This document shows positions 36,841 through 49,998 of a stretch of 64,000 nt of DNA, piece by piece; position 1 is the first letter of the stretch, and each line of letters begins with the position of its first letter. The DNA is taken from positions 5,218,982-5,282,981 of the forward strand of contig NC_049985.1 in assembly GCF_000003815.2 (NCBI RefSeq). The letters run 5' to 3'. The DNA is from Branchiostoma floridae (lineage: Eukaryota > Chordata > Leptocardii > Amphioxiformes > Branchiostomatidae). The notes below the pieces were generated by a model that made no database searches, had not been told where the DNA came from, and worked only from the letters and a program-made list of their open reading frames with translations. A program made the translations under genes and the position numbers.

Positions 36841-39317
36841 ATGAGCCTAGTAAGTAAGATCAATGGTCTTAAAACATTTCTTAAAGCATACGAGGTAGGC
36901 AATATTACACAGAGCTTTCCAGACGCGGAGGAAGGGGAAATGAAAGACTTCAGTGCGCGGATCGGTCTGTTCGGGATAACAGGGTCTGGTAAAAGCTCGT
37001 TCATTAACTCCCTAGTCATGGCCCTGGATGACGAAGACGAGGGACCAGCCATTATACAGAGTACCGGTGCCGAAGGTGGGTGATTTTACATACAAGTTGG
37101 TGAATTTATTAGAGAAACAAGAAGAACAATTTCATTTGTATGATTGTACATACATATCGCTTGTGGCTTCTGCTTTTAGGAACGGTCTCTTTTGTTATGA
37201 AAGCAATACTACAAAACTATACAAATATACTGAACATAAAGCCCGAGAGATCGTATGATATCATGGTCTGCGGCTTGAACACAATAGCCCTTATTCAAAA
37301 ATAATTAGAATCAAGTTAAATGCGTCGCGTTGTACCGTTATAGTACGTTCATTGCTTGGATAATGTACATGCTCTAGCAATCTCATATCATTGTTAGCTT
37401 TTTTGCTTGTAGCTATTGCGTTGCGCAACATATCAACTTTTTTTTTTCTTTTACTTAATATACAACATAGAAATACATGTACTATATGGTATTTACAGGG
37501 TTGTGTTATTTCTTACATCGTGCACGGCCAGAAAATCTTAGTCTTCTATTTGGCTAACAAATTTGCTGTTTTCATCTTAGTAATGTCTAAAGTAGATATC
37601 AAAGCAAAATCTGATGTTGAATTGTGCAATCGCTGTGCATTAACGTGAGATCATTTCATTTGGCCTTGAATTGGTCGTGAGATATTCCTTGTCCTGTTTA
37701 AAACGCGATGTGATTTACTTCCCAGGAACAATAATTTTGGAATCTTTCCCCCTGGCCGATGGGTTCACTCTCCTGGACACACGGGGCTTTGACCTTCTTG
37801 GCGGGGACGCTCAGAAGGAAATACTGGCCATTCTGAACGGCGACATAAAAGATGAGAGCGGTATCGACCGAGGTACGTATACGTTAGACACAGCATTTAA
37901 TGTGGGAGGTACAATGCAAGCCACGACGAAACACGGGCGAAAGCAAATCAACCTACTTTGAGTCCGTCCCCGTGCATTTATGTCCGGTCGGGCGGCAGAC
38001 CCAGGGAGATGTAAATTTTCCTTGTAGGGCATGTTGGTCCTGGACCTTGTGTGGACCCTGGAATCAGTCTAGCGGAAGACTCTTTTTCGATATGAAACAA
38101 AATTCGGTCGTAATATGCTATTAAGGACATGATATCTACATTTGTCTTATATGGGAGGGTAACCACACCACCCTATTTCTGTCTGTAGTAGGTTTAGTAA
38201 GTGTAGTAGGAGTGGCAAGTGTAGAAGCGTATACACTAAATAGGTACAGAACAATGTAATAGTGCCCATTGTATGTTTTTATCAAGTGCATTTGTGCGCT
38301 TGTCTGTGTTCCTAGATGTGAGTAACGTTATATATGTATCCTCTTGGCCACAGAAACGACAGTGAAAACGTCGCTGACAGGGGTGGGTACAGTGCTGAGA
38401 GATGAAACTCACGTCGTGCTGTGGTTCGTGAAGGCCAGCGACCCTCGGCTACACAAAGGTGCCTACAAGTGTCACATGGACTTTCTGCGACAACAGCTCT
38501 TAAGAAGAGGTAGGTGATTTACAAATCGCTTGTCTTGTACTATTTTTTTGTGGCCAGGATTTATTTCAGACAAGATTCAAACAGCAGCTTAGATAAAAAT
38601 TCAAGGCATATTAGCCACACAATTCTCTTTCAGTGTGGCATTGTACTTCCATCAGTCAATGTATCTATCTAGGAAGTACAAACTTAGTACACCGAACATA
38701 AGGCTTTTGCTTTTGTCATCCCTTACACCCCATTCACTAAAGTGACCTTAGGATGAGTTATCCACACCTTGTTTTTTATTTCGTTTTTATAGCATACTTT
38801 GTATGGCAAAATGCCTCATAAAATACCAGGATGCATTTAATAAGTTAGGTTTGCATACAACGTTAGCATTGAGGGGTAGTTTTCGACATTTGTGGTTTTC
38901 TGTTGCCTGTATTTTTCATATTTGTCTGACAAAGCAAATTTGAGCTTGTCATGAATGAACAAAGGTTTAAACAAACACAAATTGTTCTTTCAGGTAGGGT
39001 ATTGTAATGCACACATCTGAAATGACCTTCCTGTTTCAGGAGTGGCCACTATGACCATCCTTACTCACGAAGACGAGTTGAGCTCCGAAGAGAACACTGA
39101 GGAGAGGAAGAAGCTCGCCGAGGCTGCACGGGAGATCACCGGAAGCATCCCCGACAACACCTACTTTCTGACAAACCTCATCAAGGGGCAGAAATTCCCT
39201 AATGAAAACAGACTTAAGGTTCTTGAAATAATCAAGCGGTCTCTAGAGCTCTCGGAGAGCACCATCAAGACACGACAGACAAAAAGGAAGACGCGTGCAA
39301 TGATGTCAGGCCGTTAA
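36841..39317 (+). CDS. Minimal, divergent IFI44-like GTPase
   Basis: Four exons: 36841-37075, 37726-37872, 38354-38509, 39040-39317; 271 residues in phase. It lacks the coiled coil, the Y-x-F-G-D/N-x-H-G run-in and the SAM-like module. G1 is GITGSGKS (45-52), G3 DTRGF (96-100), G4 THED (188-191), all intact. The residues around the hydrophobic strand after G3 (HVVLWFVKASDPRLHKG) match the HAIIIVLSATDPRLQDG of relatives. The start MSLVSK has no Gly2, so no myristoylation is predicted. It is likely a soluble, catalytically able single-domain member and the most diverged copy in the cluster. Confidence 0.78.
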
Positions 39318-41466
39318 GCTGAACATTATATTGACATACGTCTCAATATGATCTAAAATCATAGGTATTTCGGCTTCAAGTATCACTACAGAGGTGATCA
39401 TAGCTGGTATTATCTGTATTTTACACTTCATAAAAGTGAGTTTTCAATTTGTCTGTTCTTCCGAATGTATATGACAACAGGAAAATGAATAGATTGCTGG
39501 TGTTTTGTTTTGGTATTTTAAGGCATAGTACGATAAGACAACATATGCACAAGAATATGGCTAGCAGGTAGTATAGGATGTATATATCTCTACATGCAGT
39601 TTATCAGCTGATGTTTGATGAAACGTACATTTAAAAAAACATAAGGCAGTTTAGCCTGAGTGTGCGTATATCATATTAAGATAGCAACAACGTTAACATC
39701 CAAGGACACAACGCGAATCTTAAGTCTGGCTCACGGTGGGCTTGAATAAAATTCTAAACGGGATCTATGCGGCTTCAGCATCTCTTTTCCGAAGATGTGG
39801 CGTGAGTGTGTACGGTTGGCTTGTGGTTGTCCACTTCTATTTGCTTGAAAAATATCCTGTTATAAAATCTTAGCTGCATTGAGTGCTGGTGTAATGCACG
39901 TCTCAGAATAGAGTTTTGTTGCTAATTCTAGATGTGCAAGGACACCTCTGTATCAGATTTGAATTTCTTTTCCAAATGCATGGATCGAGGAAATAGCATC
40001 AACCAAACACAGCCGATTTCATAATCAGCCTATGAAAAATGGCGAATGTGAAAACTATTATCCTTTTGTTGGTGCCTCTGTGATACTCGGCTTCTTAAGT
40101 TTTGCCGGTGTTACAGCGATTTCGCCCCAGGGGCCTACCCAGGGTGCGAGTCACGGGGAGGGGGACGATAGATTCCAGCGCTAGACCAATCAATCAATCA
40201 GACTAAGGCCAGACTCTATCTTTCTAATCGTCACTTCGAAAGACGGTAGCAAATATGAGAGCAGTACAAAATCAGCGAAAAGGGCGACCAAGATGCAATT
40301 GCATAGAACTGGATATCACCGATACATAACACGTCAATACAGCGTAGATGCATGCAAATTAAAATTGGAACATTACTCAAAGTCAAATGTAATGACGGGC
40401 TATTACCTATAAGCTACCGATTGGTATGGTTCGTTGAAAAAGTTCAAGACCCGTCTTACGAAGGCAGCATACATAATTGATAGAGTGTTCAATGTAGTCT
40501 GACAATGTAACCCGACAGGGTCGTGGAGAACGTTAGCATATTTCAGCCGAGGAGGTTATAGTTGATTAAGTGGCCGATTTATATGGACGGTAATTACAAG
40601 TTTTAATAGCTTTAGGACAGTACGTGTTAATATATGTTTGTAGTTGGTCTCTACGGTAACAAAGTCACATTCAAACACTACCAACAGTTACAAGGCATGT
40701 TGGCCAGGCATCTATTCCTCCCTCCCCCCAGACAGTATATGTAATACCCCTGTCAAATTTGGCAAAAATCGTTCGGACGATGATTCTGCGGCAATCGCCC
40801 GAGCCTCGCTTATAATAATAACTTTATTGCACAACAATTGTACAAGGTACAAAGCATGGCTTATATGTGACAGGGACGGCTTTCAGGTGAAAAATACGCG
40901 CAACAGTCTCTGGAACTTAAATATGGCCGATCTTCCATCGCTACGCCCGAAGATCGTGGATAATGTGACAGGGGTATTAGTAACACGATCCACGGATCAC
41001 ATAGGTCAAAACTTCTTCTTTCACTTTTCACATCAGATGTAAAGCCGTAGCAATGAGATCAATACTGCGGTACTGGCCTTAGTGTAAACAAACAAACCCT
41101 TTATTCTCAGTGCGTGATCAATACAATTTCCAACATGTAAAACATTGTTCCGTGCATTTTGACTTCCTTTACAATTATATAATTCTAGAGTTTGTTGTTG
41201 AATCTGCTGCAGGTTGAAATCTGCTGTTCTGTTGTTGGGGTCAATTTCATGAAGTTGAAGTCGTCTTTTAGCTTTCTTCGCGAAGATTCTATGCGGCAGG
41301 TTTACCCTGCGTTAGTACGGACATACGACAACACCAACTCACAGGGAACTTGGCTGGGTGCCAGTATCACGCGCCTCCGTGGTTTCGGTGACGTAAGGCT
41401 TCCCGACAGAACACTTTGCCTCGCGGTCGTGGAGAGAGAGAGAGTGGATACATTTGCTCTGCAGTC
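39318..41466. other. Intergenic
   Basis: No supported gene. A plus-strand AATAAA at 39745-39750 could serve the GTPase upstream. An interspersed repeat lies at 40735-40995. Confidence 0.5.
40735..40995 (+). repeat. Interspersed repeat, inverted partner of 8715-8900
   Basis: ATACCCCTGTCAAATTTGGC, GCGGCAATCGCCCGAGCCTC, TAATAATAACTTTATTGCAC and GTGAAAAATACGCGCAACAG match the reverse complement of the 8.7-kb copy. Both ends carry an ACAGGGGTAT motif, so it may be a MITE-like unit about 250 bp long. Confidence 0.7.
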
Positions 41467-41843
41467 ATGGCGGCCTCTGCGAAATCTGACGACGTCCTCA
41501 TCATCAATTGTGACGAAACGTACCCGCTAGATTCAGTACACGAGTTGGTCCAGAAATCGTCTCGAGCCACCAGTGTTGAAACGAGTATCGAGCGAAGAAG
41601 TTTTTCACTCCCGAAGTTGGCAGAGGTCAGCGAGGAAGTGAAAGGAAAACAACTTCTGTGCGCCATTCTGGTTCTCAACGCCCATGAGTCCCGTCTGTCT
41701 ATAAACGAGAAGAACGCAGGAATCGGCTACGCCGTTCTCTACAGGGCTCTACGGGAGGCCTCCAACGGTAAGAATACGTGTACTTTATTTCACGCAGTGT
41801 CTTTCTGGTTTTGGACAGTAACAGCCACCTATAATGTATCCCC

Positions 41844-41904
<61 letters not shown>

Positions 41905-43275
41905 GAATATATATATACTTTACACACTTACACGTTCCTAGAATACAAATAAGAATGACAGGAACGTTTTACTGTATATTACAAAATATACACTGTTATG
42001 TTTTACAGATACTGTACAGAATGATTTTACTGGCCCACTCCCATTTCCCAGTGAGACTAGTGAACAATTAGAACTTTGTATAGTTGGAAAGAGACAGAAT
42101 GCGATTTTTTTCTTGATACTGACATCAGAAGAATGGGTAATATCTGTGTGCTAATAGCATTCCTAGCAGATACCGTAAATCTTAACATACATGCGGTGAG
42201 TTTAAAACCCGACAAAAATAATGAATTGTTTCATAGCTTGGACATGAAACTGAGTAGGCCTTGGAAATACACTCAGCGTACAGTTGCTAAAGAATCTTTA
42301 CGTGGCTAGTATACATAATGATGTTTCTTCACATTTTATATTTCAGGGCACGTACTTGTTGTAATAGGTGGAGACGAAAAGTCATCGGCGGCAGACAGAA
42401 AAGTGGTCTCCAACTGGGTCCGCTACAAAGTCGCATCACAGTTTGAAGATGAGTACCTGGACGGTAGAAGAGGTTTCGTCTTCTCCTGGGGGAAGAGCTT
42501 CTATCCCGTACATGAAGAAGCGTGCCAACAGTATCTTCGCGCCATCGGAAGTGGCAAGGACGGGTTGGAGAAACCATTCTCACCTACCGTTCAAACCGTT
42601 CAAGCTCTTCCCAAAACAACCTATCAGGGGGGTACAGACACGAAACTGGAGGAACGAAAGTCGCAAGGAGAAGGTCCAGGGTCGGCGCCGGTGGACTCAA
42701 CTGGCAGCCGGCCACTTCCACCACCGCCTGATACATCTCCACACAACGTCAAGATACCTGAACATCCAGTAGCACCAGCCAACTCAACGGGACATCGGGA
42801 AACCCAACCACGCACGGGGCCATCAAATGAAACTCAAGACAAAGCTGCAGGGCCACCCCAAGCCGCATACTGGCAAGTGCTTCCCGAAAAGCGACACCCC
42901 AAGGACCCAGTATCGTCAGAAGCTACGAGAAGAGAAGAAACGGAAGAACGATTGAGAGGTCACGTCAATGAATTAAAAAAGAAGTACCCTACGTATCGAG
43001 GTAAACTTCTTGGTGTGCTCAAGTTTGGAATTTTAGATGTTGGGTATACCTATGCTCTCAATGAGAGAGTTCTAGGCTTTCAGGTTCCAAAGTACATGAC
43101 AAAAACGTTTCATGACGAGAAGAAGTCAACTCCCGAAGTGGATGTGATTATCTACGAAGATCCAAGAGATAACGAATTAGCGTTTATGTACTTGGACCCT
43201 TCCAAATCGCATTCTTCTGGGGGCTGGGGATTTTCCCTACCTACCTTACCTAATCCCTTCAGTAAGAAAAAGTGA
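41467..43275 (+). CDS. Unrecognised two-exon protein, alpha/beta N-terminus and Pro-rich linker
   Basis: Exons 41467-41767 and 42347-43275 (CG|GTAAGA donor, TTTCAG acceptor, phase 1) give 409 residues. The first ~150 residues look like an alpha/beta fold: a strand VLIINCDE, a strand LCAILVLNAHESRLS, a helix, then GHVLVVIGGD and GFVFSWGKSF. His and Glu in NAHES and the GGD turn are candidate functional residues. Residues ~190-290 are low-complexity and Pro/Ser-rich. The last ~110 residues form a second compact region (KLLGVLKFGILDVGYTYALN). I do not recognise the family and assign no function. AATAAA at 43576-43581 is a likely poly(A) signal. It is embedded between immune GTPases, which hints at a related role, but only by position. 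Confidence 0.7.
41848..41903. repeat. (TC)n microsatellite
   Basis: Pure CT/TC run in the intron of the two-exon gene. Confidence 0.95.
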
Positions 43276-44929
43276 CATTTGTAGATACAGTTTGCTATTG
43301 GTAGGCAAGTTGTGGCATGTAGATTAAGATTATGTAGTTAATACAACATGCTCCAAAAGTGTATGGATTAAAAGTGAAGTTATCAAAAGAAAGCGAAGTA
43401 GCTCAACTAACAAATGTTAAAAAAAAGGAAAACTAGCTAGTTGAATCAATCCAAACGTTGCGCGTATTACGTGAGAAAATGTATACTTTCTGTAAGCTTT
43501 GATACTGTTCTTGTACCAACTTCCACTTAAGTTTGATATACAGTTATAGTATTGATACTGCTAGTTTTCCGTTTCAATAAAGGCCAGAAAAATGTCATGG
43601 TTCCAGTAGACGTTTCACATAAGTAAAACTAATCAGATGATGAAGTTTAAGCTTGCAAGGTACTGTCAATACTATCCTTAAAAACCTGAAAACAGTGCAA
43701 AATGCATGTGCAGAAAAGTAGTTTATTTGTCACAGGGAAATACTGTTGATGAATACAGCATAGGATGTTTTATTACTACCAGATTCTGCACCACCAATGA
43801 ATGCCATAGTAGCTGAACAGATGCAGTTTAATGGATATAATTGAAGGTTACCGTAGTAAATTGATAAATGGATAAACTTTTATCACTTTGTATGGCTTTA
43901 CCATTATCATACCCAGCCCAGTTGGGTTTATGTCATCATGTTGGCAATTTGTGAGATATAATCTTTCTGATTATATCCATCCTGACACTGTATATAACAG
44001 TTTCTACAAGTTCACCTTTGTATAGGATTAATGAGGTTTAACAAAACAATGCTGATGTGGTGGGTGCTGCGGGTGTATTTGACACAAATGCATTGTATTG
44101 TACCAGGAAAGATGTCGGGTAGAATGATCATGTTGCTGATACTTTCCAGTTTCTCTTTGCATTGTTCACAATATATTAAGTGTGGAAATTCAAGTTGTTG
44201 TATGTGTTGTCTTTGCAAATGCCTCAACATTATTGACAATCATTTATCACTGTACGATAATTGGCGCTACAGGAATACATATACAAAGTAATACACTTAC
44301 ATGTACAGCCAAAGCTATCCTGGTAAATCTCACTGGCAGGCATTGGGGTGTTGTGCCGACCAACATAGAAGCATTAGGCCTTTTTCTGACAGCCTATCTT
44401 TCCAGTCGGCCTTTCAAAATTCGAACTGAACCATCGTAAAACGTCCCTGGTACTTCTCATTATGCATGTAGATATTGCATGTCAATAAGATTGATGGGTG
44501 GATTACTCTGAAAGCTAAATCCATCAAATGCAATTGAAACATCTTAAAGACTCTCTGGCATGTGCTTAATAGACTTACGTGGGTGGGCGACACCCCCAGC
44601 GCTGTTGAGACACCAGGGAGCTCCCAATGGTATGGTTACCTGGTGAGGCTAAGGCAAAACAAGTCAACCGAAAGACAATACTAAGACAGAAGATACACAA
44701 GTAGTTCTAGATTCTAAAGGTTCTTGCACACAACCCATTATAATGCATGTCTGTTCTCCTTGAATTCTACTTTTTATGTGCAACAAGAAATACATATATT
44801 ATCTTCCACATTTAAATGTCACCATTTTGTTCTGTGCAAATTGTGCAAAACAAAATGCTGTCGATCAACTGTGGAAGGAGCATGCATTTCTTGATAGACA
44901 ACATGAAATAGTAACTAATGGCATATGAA

Positions 44930-47900
44930 ACCACAAACCAGATGACCTTAGAAAGTGAAAGGAAAGGCAAGCAAGTGAGGACTCACACAGCACAAATGGG
45001 GCATCCTGAAAAACAAGAACAGGACTTGGGATAACAAGTACCAGTGATAGTTCTCATAATGCATGAAAATACAATTACTGGTGGAAAGAGTTCTTTGAAA
45101 TATAGGTGGAAGGAAAACCCTTAAATATGAGAGGGATTATGAAAGTACTGAACAGCAAAATGGCATATACAAATTAAAATGATGCCGAGTGTTGAAAAGG
45201 AGGAAACAAAAGCAAAGAACCTCCCTCTATCTGCCATGTTTTCCTCTTCATGCATGTACAGTACTTTATTTTGCTGCCAAACCTTTAAGGAGCACAGATG
45301 GTAGTTTGTTTATTTCTTTACTTTACCAACAAATTACATTCTGCTACACAGGACAAAAGACATATGTATTCCTGTACTGCTTAAACCTTCACATTGATGT
45401 GTGGTGTCAATTTTTCATTTAAGTTAGGGAATAGAAAAATCCCACAAAGTAGGCTTTTTATGTTTTGAACTTCTGTGCTATACATGTATATATCTATATC
45501 TTTATAACAAGTACTGGAGCTAAAAATTGGAATCATAGCATAGAATGAAAATTAGAAGTCTGATTGTGGCAAATATAGTAAGGAAAATGAGGACTTAATC
45601 TTCTGTAGAAAATATAAGCTTTTTTGTCTATACTGGCACAAATGACACATTCACTCAATCTCACTCGCTCACTCACTCATTCTCGTTCACTCACTCACTC
45701 ACTCATCCACTCTCACTCTCACTCATTCTCAACCAATTACTTACCCACTGTGCAATTTATATAACATTTTCCCTGTCTTGTGAGAGTTCAATGCAGAAAT
45801 TGTTCAATTCTATCACTAAGGATAGTACCAGACATATCTATTAAGGAGTATTTCTATTTTGCATAGTCTAACTTAAAGACAGTCCACTGTTTACCCAGAC
45901 TAGCCAGCTGCTGTTTCCTCTGAGAAGGGTAGGCAGTGACAACATTAGGACAGAGGTGAAACCAGTCATAGGATCATAGCAATCAAGAGTTTTCTTGTCT
46001 AATGTCACATGCATGCTGGCAATTAAGGCTTTGCAAACTTGGAAATCATCCAGAACCATCTCCATTTGAACAGGACTGTGCGTGTATGGCATGTGATATC
46101 CAAAACCAGTTGACCTTTGAAAGTGAAAGGGCAACATGTATAAAAGGTGACTCAGACTTAGAAGTTAAAGTTGCAGATCCGGTTGAACTGTAAATGACAT
46201 TTGTGTGAACTTTTCATCCTCTGATATAGGACTATTTTCATCTAGTGCACCTGTGAAACTAAAGCATGACCTTAGAAAGTGAAAGAACAACATACCAAGT
46301 AGATTACTTACACTATCAGGACTTAAAAACAGGAGGGCATCTGAGAAAGGCCCAAATTGAACAAAGTGACCTCTTTTACCCCACCTGACTGTACAGCATG
46401 TCAGTTGAAAACCATCTAGGATCATCTAGTGCTATGCAGTACATTCATACAAAATGACTAAAGAGCACACATTTTCAGCATCCATTCATTAGGTTTCATG
46501 TCATCCTCACAAGACAGGAAACTCCTATAAATATTGAGTGAGTGAGTGAGTGAGTGAGTGAGTGAGTGAGTGAGTGAGTGAGTGAGTGAGTGAGTGAGTG
46601 AGTGAGTGAGTCAGTAAGTCAGTGAGTCAGTGAGTAAATCTCAATAATAAAAGCAAATAAATGAATTTTGCCATTACACGAGGAAAAGTTGGACAAGTCT
46701 ACTTCAGAAATAAATATATTGACATTGGCAAGACAGAATGTAATCACATCCTGTAAAGTGACTGAAAAGATCCTCCTTGATCAAATGCATGAAAAAGCAA
46801 GCAAATACAAAATTCAATATCTTCATTTCACAGTTGTGTTTCAGCACAGAGCACACATCAAGTTAGGGTTATTCATAACAATGGATGTGTTTAAGTGCTT
46901 GACGTCCGACAGAAAACAGGTCTATTCAACCTCCCTTACATGAGAGAAGGCAACAGATCCATAAGTCATTCAAAAAGGTGCTCAAGTAACAATACCTGAA
47001 AAGAGGTGAAAGTAAACAGTGAGCCACCCCATGGTCTATAAATTCTGTGGGGTCTCGCTGACTTTGCATGGAGGACAATCTGGCTGTCGGTCACATGTAA
47101 TAGGAGAACGTGCTCAGCCTGTGAAACTACAAACATGATCGAGATAACAAAGTACTTTATGCACAAGTGTTTTTACTTAGTCATTGTCTCAGAGACCTTT
47201 GAAAGTGAAAGGGCAAAATTATGACTCATACCCCTAGGGTGTTTCAGAAAAACAACTTTAGGTTTAGTCTTCAGCTAAGATACAGCTGAACTTGAGTAAC
47301 CTTTTTGACATATATTACACTGAAGTGACTGTACACTCATATTCTGCTGTGGTTTCAGACCATCTCTGGTGATACATCGCTTTGTTTATACCCAATGACT
47401 GTATAGTATTGTGTGTACTGTCTCTCGGTGCAAAGAGATTATATTGTCATTTCCATATGTCACAAGGAATTTTGTTTCTTCCAAATCAACTTGAAAATAT
47501 TGAATGCATCTTTTCATCAACAAAGTACACCCTGGTAACCATCTTGATGGCCCAGCTTAATGGTGCCTTACTGGTCCCAATCCTAAAATAAGCATTCATA
47601 CTAGTTTCTTTTCTGTATTTTCCAGTGTACCAAGGAGGTTTTGATAAAACCTCGAGTGTACTAAATTAAATGCAATTTGCTAGCCATCAGCAAAATCATG
47701 TCTGGGCATGCTAAGATCAAGTGAAGAAATATGAATTAGTATATTAGATGCAGAGGATAACAGACTGTATCTTTAAAACAATAAAACATTGATATGTGGA
47801 ACTAATAACAGGGTGAATGTATTTTCAAAATTAAAGCCAAATATGCCTCAGCAATGACTAAGGGTGTACGTGGGAATCTAAAGACAAGCTGTTCTTCAAA

Positions 47901-48215
47901 AGTGAAAGGGCAACTTGGACTGAGAGTGAATCACTGCTAGCGAAACTAAAAACAAGCAGGAAACATGCATTATTCATAAGTCACTGCTTGTGAGACTGAA
48001 AACAAGATAATCTCCAAAAGTAATAACATGCATCAGTATGAGTCACAGCATGTGAAACTAAAAACAAGTAGACATTGGTTTTGAAAGTGAAAGGAGCAAT
48101 CCATTCATGATGAGTAACAGCATGTGAAACTAAAAACAAGTCTAGACAGTGGCTTTGAAAGTGAAACATGCACTAGTGATGACTCATGGCATGTGAAACT
48201 AAAAACAAGATAACC
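44930..48215 (+). repeat. Dispersed-to-tandem repeat carrying ISRE-like and AP-1-like motifs
   Basis: A ~75-80-bp unit holds RTGAGTCA, GTGAAACTAAAAACAAG and TTTGAAAGTGAAAGGGCAAC. About five units are tandem at 47880-48215, with scattered ones near 44940, 46110, 46260 and 47190. GAAAGTGAAA is an IRF-type core and TGAGTCA an AP-1 site, but the unit may simply be a minisatellite. Confidence 0.65.
46534..46612. repeat. (GAGT)n microsatellite
   Basis: About 80 bp of GAGT/GTGA tetranucleotide. Confidence 0.95.
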
Positions 48216-49318
48216 TCCAAAGTGTAGGATGATGAAGAAGTTCGTAAATAATATCCAGAACTAGATATCAACCTGAAGGCATTACATGGAGGTGTGGCAA
48301 TATAGTTTGATACAAAAATGTATAATACAACCAGCCACCAGCAACCAACACCTCTGCCAAGCTTTATCTCCAGTTTGGCTAAGTGTTATGTTTTGTAAAC
48401 TTTCTATACATGTAAGTCTTTCTGCATAGTTGTACGTTCACTAAGGGAAGGAGAAGAGAGTCAATACCCAGTTAGCCCCTGAGTGTATGAGATTGTGTAA
48501 CACAGGCAAACACCAAAAGTACCATGAGAATCATAAGACAGACATTAAAGATGAAGGGAATGTTGGATAACTCTCTGATAAGCTTAAACAGAGGTTGTCA
48601 AGGTATCAAGCTAAACATCTTGTTGTGATTAGACATAGAAAGCTAGATGAGAGTTATCTCAGTCTGTGTTCTTTACAAGAACACCAAAGATTTAGGGTCT
48701 CCTGCTATAGAAAAATGTACTTTACATCTACCACATCATGTGTCACCGTATCAATCCAAAATATTTCAACAGCACTATAGTCTTATAAGTTAAGGACAAT
48801 ATGTTAAAAATGCATTCTACATGCAAACATTGACTGTGTTGACTTTCTAGTAACCATCTCTACCTGCATAATTACAAACATAATAAATAAATCGCTTAGA
48901 TTTGATGTGAAAAAAAAATAGGTTATGTGACCATAATATAACAAAATAATGCACAAATACATATTTCTATGGGATCTTTACACATTAGTCGAGCAAAGCT
49001 GTTTAGTTTTAATGGTATCATGAGTATTTTTTTTGCACAGCAGGAAAGTTTGACTTCACATGGTAATTACAACATTTTGTGAGGGATGAACTAATCTTCC
49101 TGTGGTGAGGTTAAGTACCAATATTATTATTGCATCTGTGAAAGGATAAGCTCCTTCAAAGTACTCTTCAAGCAGAGACTGATATGACCATGCAGTCATC
49201 GAAACCTTTTCCAGAGTCATTCATGATGGTCTGCCCTTAAACATCTTTGCAACTTTTCTTAACAGTTTTCTTTTATTTTCCATAACAGGATGTGGATTAT
49301 CAAAGTCTAAATCTGTTC

Positions 49319-49543
49319 TTATTTGATGCCAGAATTGGTCATAGTTTTTGAGGTGCAGACGCCCTTCCCAGCTACAGTGAAGGGTACCCCCTTGTAAGTG
49401 GCGACCTTGTCAGAGGTGACCTGCAGGTCAGGTTATACTGTCTCCCACACCTTCTTCTTGGGTTGTAGGACTGGGTCTGGCTCCCCTGAAGTTGGAAAAG
49501 CAGGTTTCAGGTTACACATGGCGATCACTATACGATCTTGCAT
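49319..49543 (-). pseudogene. AIMP1: AIMP1 (EMAP-II-like) C-terminal pseudogene fragment
   Basis: On the minus strand, DRIVIAMCNLKPA is followed, after a deletion, by PKKKVWETV-stop-PDLQVTSD, then KVATYKGVPFTVAGKGVC and TNSGIK-stop. This is the end of the tRNA-binding EMAP-II domain of AIMP1 (the family ends in a similar way). An in-frame TAA sits where Gln is expected before PDL, and the middle of the domain is missing. An acceptor-like TTCCAACTTCAG remains before the last exon, so it came from DNA duplication rather than from a spliced mRNA. Confidence 0.8.
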
Positions 49544-49924
49544 CTGTGAAGAATGGCAAACTGTATAACATGCCCGTGTCCCTCATAAAATAGGTCACAT
49601 AAAGTACTTGTCTGATAACACATTTTATATCAACCATAATGTATTCACAAGCTACAATATTGACAACAGTACCATCCTTAGACACTTAAATCATCTTCAA
49701 TGCATCAGTAACATATCATTCATTGGAAAGTTTGTTTTTAACAGTATAAACTTCGTCAAATGTCACTGAAGCAAAATGGCAGCTGCTGATTAGAGAGCAA
49801 AGTAAAAGAGCCCCCCAGAGACTAAAAAGTGAAGTGCATCATTCTGTTCTGTTACATGTACTTGTGATTTTTTGCATTTTGCCACTTGCAGTGGCAAAAT
49901 GCTTTGTGGCTAGAGTAGTCGCCG

Positions 49925-49998
49925 TTGTGATGTTGAGATGTTGTGATGTTGAGATGTTGTGATGTTGAGATGTTGTGATGTTGTGATGTTGAGATGAA
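49925..49998. repeat. GATGTTGTGATGTTGA minisatellite
   Basis: A short array of GATGTTGTGATGTTGA-type units. Confidence 0.85.

Larger units (their letters stand above)
43282..49318. other. Gene-poor region
   Basis: Six kilobases without a supported exon on either strand. It contains microsatellites near 45655-45735 and 46534-46612 and the GAAAGTGAAA repeat family from 44930 to 48215. Confidence 0.5.
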
